Notes under the pieces: model-generated
Told to the model about the DNA's origin: nothing
The model's input: only the letters and a program-made list of their open reading frames with translations
The model's database searches: none
Shown here: positions 6,621 to 11,867 of the stretch, piece by piece
How the letters are laid out: each line of letters begins with the position of its first letter
Numbering within the stretch: position 1 is the first letter of the stretch
Made by a program: the position numbers and the translations under genes
Assembly (NCBI GenBank): GCA_958420075.1
Contig: CATZIM010000029.1
Span: forward strand, 1 to 11,867
Direction: 5' to 3'
Origin: an uncultured Clostridia bacterium
GTDB lineage: Bacteria; Bacillota; Clostridia; Lachnospirales; Anaerotignaceae
Length of the DNA stretch: 11,867 nt

Positions 6621-7340
6621 ATGGATATTTACAGAAAAGATTCTATGGCTACACTGGTGAAAGATAACGCTTATGTGGGCAGAGGCATTGTCATCGGCAA
6701 AACAGCAGATGCCAAAAAAGCGGCAGTGGCTTACTTCATCATGGGCCGCAGCGAAAACAGCCGTAACCGTGTGTTCATCGAAAAAGGCGATGAAGTCATC
6801 ATCGAACCCTTTGATGTTTCCAAAGTGGAAGATCCTTCCCTGATCATTTATTCTCCCATCAAAAAATGGGAAAACAAACTGATCGTGACAAACGGCGACC
6901 AGACAGACACCGTTTATGATTTCATCAAAGACGGCAAAACATTTGAAGAAGCTCTGGAAACAAGAGAATTTGAACCTGACGCACCGAACTTTACCCCTAG
7001 AATCAGTGGTATGCTCACATTCGGGGAAAAAGATTTCGCATACAAAATGAGTATCCTGAAAAGCGCAGACGCAGAAGGCAGCGCATGCAACCGCTACACC
7101 TTCTCCTATGCTGCAACAGCAGGTCTGGGTCACTTCATCCATACTTATGCTTGCGACGGCAACCCCCTGCCTACATTCCAGGGTGAACCTGAACGTGTGG
7201 CAATCCCCGATGACATTGACACATTCCTGAATGAAATCTGGGAAAACTTGAATGAACAGAACAAAATCTCCATTTATGTTCGCTACATCGATCTGGAAAC
7301 AGGCGCTGTAGAAAACAGAATGATCAACAAAAACAAATAA
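6621..7340 (+). CDS. purO: IMP cyclohydrolase, archaeal PurO type
   Basis: This enzyme should close the second purine ring, converting FAICAR to IMP, the final step. The 239 residues do not resemble the MGS-like cyclohydrolase domain of PurH but match the archaeal PurO family (Pfam IMP_cyclohyd, Ntn-hydrolase-like fold), as recalled from methanogen sequences. Shared blocks are YVGRGIVIGKT (18-28), YFIMGRSENSRNR (38-50), TNGDQTD (90-96) and NFTPRIS (123-129). ATG at 6621 was chosen because AGGAAG lies 9 nt upstream and the family starts there; the same frame opens upstream inside purN at 6555, but that extension is spurious. It sits 5 nt after purN and 19 nt before purB. The matching formyltransferase, the other half of a normal PurH, lies one gene downstream. 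Family assignment is firm; activity is inferred from family and context. Confidence 0.9.
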   Translation: MDIYRKDSMATLVKDNAYVGRGIVIGKTADAKKAAVAYFIMGRSENSRNRVFIEKGDEVIIEPFDVSKVEDPSLIIYSPIKKWENKLIVTNGDQTDTVYDFIKDGKTFEEALETREFEPDAPNFTPRISGMLTFGEKDFAYKMSILKSADAEGSACNRYTFSYAATAGLGHFIHTYACDGNPLPTFQGEPERVAIPDDIDTFLNEIWENLNEQNKISIYVRYIDLETGAVENRMINKNK

Positions 7341-7359
7341 ATCAAAAGAGGAGTACAGG

Positions 7360-8796
7360 ATGCACGAAAACAAGGAAATTTATATTTCACCTTTTTCTAC
7401 CCGTTATGCCAGCAAGGAAATGCAGGAAGTATTTTCCGAACAGTTCAAATTCCGCACATGGCGCAGACTTTGGATTGCATTGGCTAAGGCAGAAAAAGCA
7501 TTGGGTTTGGATATTACAGATGAACAGATTGCACAGATGGAGGCGTTTAAAGACGACGTCAATTACGAAGTGGCGGAAGAAAGAGAACGAATCGTTCGCC
7601 ATGACGTTATGAGCCATGTTTATGCCTTCGGGAAACAGTGTCCCGCGGCGGAACCCATCATCCATTTGGGCGCAACCAGCTGCTATGTAGGGGATAATAC
7701 AGACATCATCATTCTGCGTAAGGCTTCCGAAATCATTTTGAAGAAAGCGGCGCAGGTGCTGAAAAATTTGTCTGATTTCGCTATGGAATATAAGGACATG
7801 CCTTGCCTTGCGTATACCCATTTGCAGCCTGCACAGCTGACCACCGTTGGCAAACGTGCGGCTCTGTGGATGTATGAACTTTCTCAGGATGTGCTGGAAC
7901 TGGAACATCGTCTGGACAAGCTGCTGCTTTTGGGTTCCAAAGGTACCACTGGCACACAGGCAAGCTTTATGGAGCTCTTTGACGGCGATGAGGAAAAAAT
8001 CAAGAAAATGGAAACCATGATTGCCGATGAAATGGGATTCCCCGGCGTGGTTCCCGTTTCCGGTCAGACTTATTCCAGAAAAGTTGACGCTTATTTCCTC
8101 TCTGTTCTGTCCGGCTTTGCCCAGAGCGCTTATAAATTCTCCAATGACATGCGTATTTTGCAGTCCTTTGAGGAAATGGAGGAACCTTTTGAAAAGAATC
8201 AGATCGGTTCTTCCGCAATGCCTTACAAGCGCAATCCCATGCGCAGTGAGCGTATTTCCGCACTGGCAAGATATGTCATTGTAGATTCTCTGAATCCGGC
8301 ACTGACAGCAGGAACCCAGTGGTTTGAACGTACTCTGGATGACTCAGCAAATAAACGTGTTTCCATTGCGGAAGCGTTTCTGGCAGTAGATGCCATTTTA
8401 AATATCTATATCAACGTGACCGGCGGCATTGTGGTCTATGATAAGGTTGTCAACCGCCGTGTCATGGAAAAACTGCCTTTTATGGCAACAGAAAATATCC
8501 TGATGCAGTCTGTGAAAAAAGGCGGCAACAGACAGGAACTTCACGAACGTCTGCGTACCCATTCCCATGGGGCAGCGGCAAAAGTGAAACTGGAAGGCGG
8601 CGCCAACGACCTGATTCAGCGTATTGTGGACGATCCCGCATTCCCTCTGACAGAAGAGGAAATCTATGCGGAACTGGACCCCAAGCGTTATATCGGCAGA
8701 TGTGCCTCTCAGGTGGAAGAACTGGTGGCTTATACCATCCAGCCTATTTTGCAGCGGTGGCATGACGGCGAAATCCAGGCAGAATTGAAGGTTTGA
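7360..8796 (+). CDS. purB: Adenylosuccinate lyase, long eukaryote-like type
   Basis: PurB releases fumarate twice: from SAICAR to give AICAR (ZMP), and from adenylosuccinate to give AMP. The 478-residue protein has the fumarase/aspartase superfamily signature GSSAMPYKRNP (283-293, with the catalytic serine in the flexible loop), RHDVMSHVYAFG (80-91), IIHLGATSCYVGDNTD (100-115) and THLQPAQLTTVGKR (153-166, with the catalytic His154). It is longer than Bacillus PurB (about 430 residues), and many blocks (GTTGTQASF, EEMEEPFEKNQIGSSA, WFERTLDDSAN, LPFMATENI) read almost like human ADSL. GAGGAG lies 6 nt before the ATG. Its product AICAR is the substrate of the next gene product, and ZMP/ZTP is the predicted ligand of the operon's riboswitch. 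Confidence 0.97.
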   Translation: MHENKEIYISPFSTRYASKEMQEVFSEQFKFRTWRRLWIALAKAEKALGLDITDEQIAQMEAFKDDVNYEVAEERERIVRHDVMSHVYAFGKQCPAAEPIIHLGATSCYVGDNTDIIILRKASEIILKKAAQVLKNLSDFAMEYKDMPCLAYTHLQPAQLTTVGKRAALWMYELSQDVLELEHRLDKLLLLGSKGTTGTQASFMELFDGDEEKIKKMETMIADEMGFPGVVPVSGQTYSRKVDAYFLSVLSGFAQSAYKFSNDMRILQSFEEMEEPFEKNQIGSSAMPYKRNPMRSERISALARYVIVDSLNPALTAGTQWFERTLDDSANKRVSIAEAFLAVDAILNIYINVTGGIVVYDKVVNRRVMEKLPFMATENILMQSVKKGGNRQELHERLRTHSHGAAAKVKLEGGANDLIQRIVDDPAFPLTEEEIYAELDPKRYIGRCASQVEELVAYTIQPILQRWHDGEIQAELKV

Positions 8797-8819
8797 AATT
8801 TTAGAAGGAGAGAAGCGGT

Positions 8820-10004
8820 ATGAAAGAATTTGAATTGAAATATGGTTGTAACCCCAACCAGAAACCGGCAAAAATCTTTATGGCGGACGGCAGTGATTTG
8901 CCCATTGAAATTCTCAACGGCAAACCGGGTTATATCAACTTTTTGGATGCGTTCAACAGCTGGCAGCTGGTGAAAGAACTGAAGGAAGCCCTGGGCATGC
9001 CTGCGGCAACCTCCTTTAAACATGTAAGCCCCACTTCCGCAGCAGTAGGTGTACCTATGAGCGCGGAACTGAAAAAAGCTTGCTTTGTAGACGATATCGA
9101 AGGTCTGGATGATTCTCCCATCGCTCTGGCTTACGCAAGAGCAAGAGGCACAGACAGAATGTGCTCCTTTGGTGACTGGGTAGCCCTCAGCGATGTTTGT
9201 GACGAAGTAACCGCTCGTCTGCTGAAAAGAGAAGTTTCTGACGGTATCATCGCTCCCGGCTACACACCAGAAGCACTGGAAATCCTGAAAAGCAAACGCA
9301 AAGGCAGCTACAACATCGTAAAGATCGACCCGAACTATGTACCTGAAAAACAGGAAAGAAAACAGGTTTACGGCATCACATTTGAACAGGGCAGAAACGA
9401 TTTCAAAATCGACGAAGAACTGCTGAACAATATCGTGACAGAAAACAAAGAACTGCCTGATGCAGCAAAACGCGACCTGATCATCGCTCTGATCACACTG
9501 AAATATACACAGTCCAACTCCGTATGCTTTGCAAAAGACGGCCAGGCTATCGGCGTTGGCGCAGGTCAGCAGTCCAGAATCCACTGCACCAGACTGGCTG
9601 GCGGCAAAGCGGACGTATGGCATCTGCGTCAACATGAAAAAGTGCTGAACCTGCCTTTCCTGCCTACCGTTGGCAGACCTGACAGAGATAATACCATCGA
9701 CGTTTATATCTCTGACGACTATGAAGATGTTCTGGCAGAAGGTACATGGCAGAAATTCTTCTCTGAAAAACCAGAACCTCTTACAAAAGAAGAAAAGAGA
9801 GCATATCTGGATTCCATCAAAGGTGTGGCTCTGGGCAGTGACGCTTTCTTCCCCTTCGGTGACAACATCGAACGTGCGGCGAAGAGCGGCGTAACTTATA
9901 TTGCGGAACCCGGCGGTTCCATCCGTGACGACAATGTCATCGAAACCTGCAACAAATTCGGCATGGTTATGGCATTTACCGGCATGAGACTGTTCCATCA
10001 CTAA
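8820..10004 (+). CDS. Stand-alone AICAR formyltransferase (PurH C-terminal domain only)
   Basis: This enzyme should formylate AICAR with 10-formyl-tetrahydrofolate to give FAICAR. The 394 residues correspond to the transformylase part of PurH/ATIC; the N-terminal cyclohydrolase domain of about 200 residues is missing. Landmarks are LKYGCNPNQ (6-14), the catalytic Lys67-His68 pair in SFKHVSP, AYARARGTDRM (104-114), REVSDGIIAPGY (137-148), KYTQSNSVC (228-236), GVGAGQQSRIHCTRLA (245-260) and the C-terminal SDAFFPFGDN with final RLFHH. The start has GAAGGAG 9 nt upstream and follows purB by 23 nt, with no remnant of a cyclohydrolase domain in the gap, so this is a genuine single-domain gene and not a truncation. 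Several blocks resemble human ATIC more than E. coli PurH. The PurO-type protein encoded before purB would do the following step. Confidence 0.93.
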   Translation: MKEFELKYGCNPNQKPAKIFMADGSDLPIEILNGKPGYINFLDAFNSWQLVKELKEALGMPAATSFKHVSPTSAAVGVPMSAELKKACFVDDIEGLDDSPIALAYARARGTDRMCSFGDWVALSDVCDEVTARLLKREVSDGIIAPGYTPEALEILKSKRKGSYNIVKIDPNYVPEKQERKQVYGITFEQGRNDFKIDEELLNNIVTENKELPDAAKRDLIIALITLKYTQSNSVCFAKDGQAIGVGAGQQSRIHCTRLAGGKADVWHLRQHEKVLNLPFLPTVGRPDRDNTIDVYISDDYEDVLAEGTWQKFFSEKPEPLTKEEKRAYLDSIKGVALGSDAFFPFGDNIERAAKSGVTYIAEPGGSIRDDNVIETCNKFGMVMAFTGMRLFHH

Positions 10005-10029
10005 GAGAGAAAACGGGAGGAATCAATCT

Positions 10030-11292
10030 ATGAAAGTTATGGTTGTAGGCGGCGGTGGCAGAGAACATACCATCGTGAAGAAGATCAAGGAAAACAAAGA
10101 TGTGACAGAACTGTACGCACTGCCTGGCAACGGCGGTATCGCGCAGGATGCTGTCTGTGTGGATATCGGCGCAAAGGACATTGACGGCATTGTAGCATTC
10201 GCAAAGGAAAAAGCCATTGATTTCGCAGTGGTAGCTCCTGACGATCCTCTGGTACTGGGCGCAGTTGACGCACTGGAAGCCATTGGCGTACCTTGCTTCG
10301 GCCCCAACAAAAATGCGGCGATTTTGGAAGGCAGCAAAGTGTTCTCCAAAAATCTCATGAAACAATATAACATCCCCACAGCGGCTTACGAAGTTTTTGA
10401 CAACGCCGAAGACGCTCTGGCTTATCTGGAAACAGCACCCATTCCCACTGTTATCAAAGCAGACGGTCTGGCACTGGGCAAAGGCGTTATCATCGCTGAA
10501 ACAAGAGAACAGGCAAAAGCTGGCGTAAAAACCATCATGGAAGATAAAGTATTCGGTGCCAGCGGTGACCACATCGTTGTGGAAGAATTCCTGACAGGCC
10601 CCGAAGTTTCCGTTCTGGCATTCACAGACGGCAAAACCATGATTCCTATGGTTTCTTCCATGGACCACAAACGTGCCCTGGATGGCGATAAAGGTCTGAA
10701 CACAGGCGGTATGGGTACCGTAGCACCCAACCCTTACTATACAGAAGCTGTTGCGGAAGAATGTATGAAAACCATCTTCCTGCCTACTATGGAAGCTATG
10801 AACAAAGAAGGCAGAACATTCAAAGGCTGCCTGTACTTTGGTCTGATGCTGACACCCAATGGTCCTAAGGTAATCGAATATAACTGCCGTTTCGGTGACC
10901 CCGAAACACAGGTAGTTCTGCCTTTGCTGGAAAGCGACCTGCTGAGCATTATGCAGCATATCGCCAACGGCACACTGGCAGATGCTGAAGTAAAATTCAG
11001 CAACAAAGCAGCTTGCTGTGTTATCATGGCATCTGAAGGCTATCCCGGCAAATACGAAACCGGCTATGAAATCACACTGCCCGCAGATTCCAGCAGAATC
11101 TTCGTGGCTGGCGCGAAAATCAAAGACGGCAAACTGGTGACAGGCGGCGGCCGTGTACTGGGTGTGACAGAAGTGGCTGACACACTGGCAGAAGCGGTGG
11201 ATAAGGCATATGAAACGGTAAAAACCGTAAGTTTTGCAAACGCATATTATCGGAAAGATATTGGTAAAAAAGCCCTTGCGGCGGAGGTGTAA
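10030..11292 (+). CDS. purD: Phosphoribosylamine-glycine ligase (GAR synthetase)
   Basis: PurD joins glycine to phosphoribosylamine with ATP, the second step of the pathway. The 420-residue protein has the usual length and an ATP-grasp architecture: N-terminal GGGGREH (7-13), PGNGG (32-36), the ATP-binding KADGLALGKGV (143-153), VVEEFLTGPEVSVL (183-196), GLNTGGMGTVAPNPYYT (222-238) and the PurD signature RFGDPETQVVLPLL (287-300). The common VVGPEAPLV reads VVAPDDPLV here (67-75), a mild variation. GGGAGG lies 9 nt before the ATG. It follows the formyltransferase by 25 nt and precedes purL by 5 nt. There is no fusion to purM or purN domains, unlike in animals. Confidence 0.98.
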   Translation: MKVMVVGGGGREHTIVKKIKENKDVTELYALPGNGGIAQDAVCVDIGAKDIDGIVAFAKEKAIDFAVVAPDDPLVLGAVDALEAIGVPCFGPNKNAAILEGSKVFSKNLMKQYNIPTAAYEVFDNAEDALAYLETAPIPTVIKADGLALGKGVIIAETREQAKAGVKTIMEDKVFGASGDHIVVEEFLTGPEVSVLAFTDGKTMIPMVSSMDHKRALDGDKGLNTGGMGTVAPNPYYTEAVAEECMKTIFLPTMEAMNKEGRTFKGCLYFGLMLTPNGPKVIEYNCRFGDPETQVVLPLLESDLLSIMQHIANGTLADAEVKFSNKAACCVIMASEGYPGKYETGYEITLPADSSRIFVAGAKIKDGKLVTGGGRVLGVTEVADTLAEAVDKAYETVKTVSFANAYYRKDIGKKALAAEV

Positions 11293-11297
11293 CATCT

Positions 11298-11867
11298 ATG
11301 GTTTATAGAATTTATGTGGAGAAAAAACAGGGTTTGCAGACAGAAGCAGACGGCTTGAGAGCCGATCTGGTGAACCTGCTGGGCATCAAAGGTCTGACAG
11401 GTCTGCGCCTTTTGAATCGTTACGACGTAGAACACATTGACAAAGAATTGTTTGAAAATTGCAAAACAACGGTATTTTCCGAACCTCAGCTGGATGATCT
11501 GCTGACAGAAATCCCTCAGGACGGCGCGAAAGTGTTCGCAGTAGAATTTTTGCCCGGTCAGTTCGACCAGAGAGCAAACTCCGCAGCAGAATGTATCCAG
11601 ATTATTTCCAAACAGGACAGACCTCTGGTAAAGAGCGCAAAAGTTTACCTGCTGTACGGTGATCTGAGTGACGCTGATGTGGAAGCTATCAAGAAATATG
11701 TCATCAACCCCGTGGAATCCAGAGAAGCTGCTCTGGCAGAAGCAGATACACTGGAAATGGTATATGAAATCCCCACTTCCGTGGCAACACTGGATGGTTT
11801 CTGTGAAATGGACGAAGCTGCACTGGCACAGTTCGTGGCAGATCAGGGTCTGGCAATGGATTTGGAC
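11298..11867 (+). CDS. purL: Phosphoribosylformylglycinamidine synthase, large single-chain type (partial, N-terminal 190 residues)
   Basis: FGAM synthase converts FGAR to FGAM with glutamine and ATP, the fourth step. Translation from ATG at 11298 begins MVYRIYVEKKQGLQTEADGL and continues through LLGIKGLTGLRLLNRYDVE, VFSEPQ, FAVEFLPGQFDQRANSAAECIQ and KKYVINPVESREAAL. This is the N-terminal PurS-like domain and linker of the long clostridial enzyme of about 1250 residues, which carries its own glutaminase domain; no separate purS or purQ gene is present in the window. GGAGGT, overlapping the end of purD, lies 9 nt before the start. The frame is open to the right edge, so most of the gene lies outside, including the ATP-binding core and the glutaminase. 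Confidence 0.95.
   Translation, partial: MVYRIYVEKKQGLQTEADGLRADLVNLLGIKGLTGLRLLNRYDVEHIDKELFENCKTTVFSEPQLDDLLTEIPQDGAKVFAVEFLPGQFDQRANSAAECIQIISKQDRPLVKSAKVYLLYGDLSDADVEAIKKYVINPVESREAALAEADTLEMVYEIPTSVATLDGFCEMDEAALAQFVADQGLAMDLD

Overview
This window carries two divergently transcribed nucleotide biosynthesis operons of an anaerobic Firmicute. The protein types, about 50% G+C, strong AGGAGG-type ribosome binding sites and sigma-A-like promoters suggest a clostridial, Lachnospirales-like gut bacterium; this lineage call is inference. No mobile element, CRISPR array, tRNA or rRNA was seen.

Left part, minus strand (1-2561): a consensus promoter drives pyrC (dihydroorotase, TTG start) followed by carB (carbamoyl-phosphate synthase large chain), which runs off the left edge. 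carA is not between them.

Middle (2562-2968): the two promoters stand back to back. On the plus strand a leader of about 340 nt precedes purE. It holds what reads clearly as a ZTP/ZMP (pfl-motif) riboswitch: a P1-P2 subdomain at 2642-2694, an unusually long linker of about 180 nt, and a 3' subdomain at 2875-2890 that overlaps the 5' arm of an intrinsic terminator at 2883-2924. This layout predicts an ON switch.

Right part, plus strand (2969-11867): a tightly packed purine operon purE, purF, purM, purN, a PurO-type IMP cyclohydrolase, purB, a stand-alone AICAR formyltransferase, purD and the start of a large single-chain purL. Together they cover PRPP to IMP, except that purC (SAICAR synthetase) and purK are absent from the window. 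The usual bifunctional PurH is replaced by two proteins. One is an archaeal-type IMP cyclohydrolase. The other is a formyltransferase that, like the neighbouring PurB, reads closer to the animal enzymes (ATIC, ADSL) than to E. coli or Bacillus versions. The riboswitch ligand, ZMP/ZTP, is the product of PurB and the substrate (or its triphosphate) of that formyltransferase, so the operon appears to sense a block at the folate-dependent step it encodes.

The most interesting points are the long-linker ZTP riboswitch with terminator, the split mosaic replacement of PurH, and the contrast in codon use between adjacent genes.
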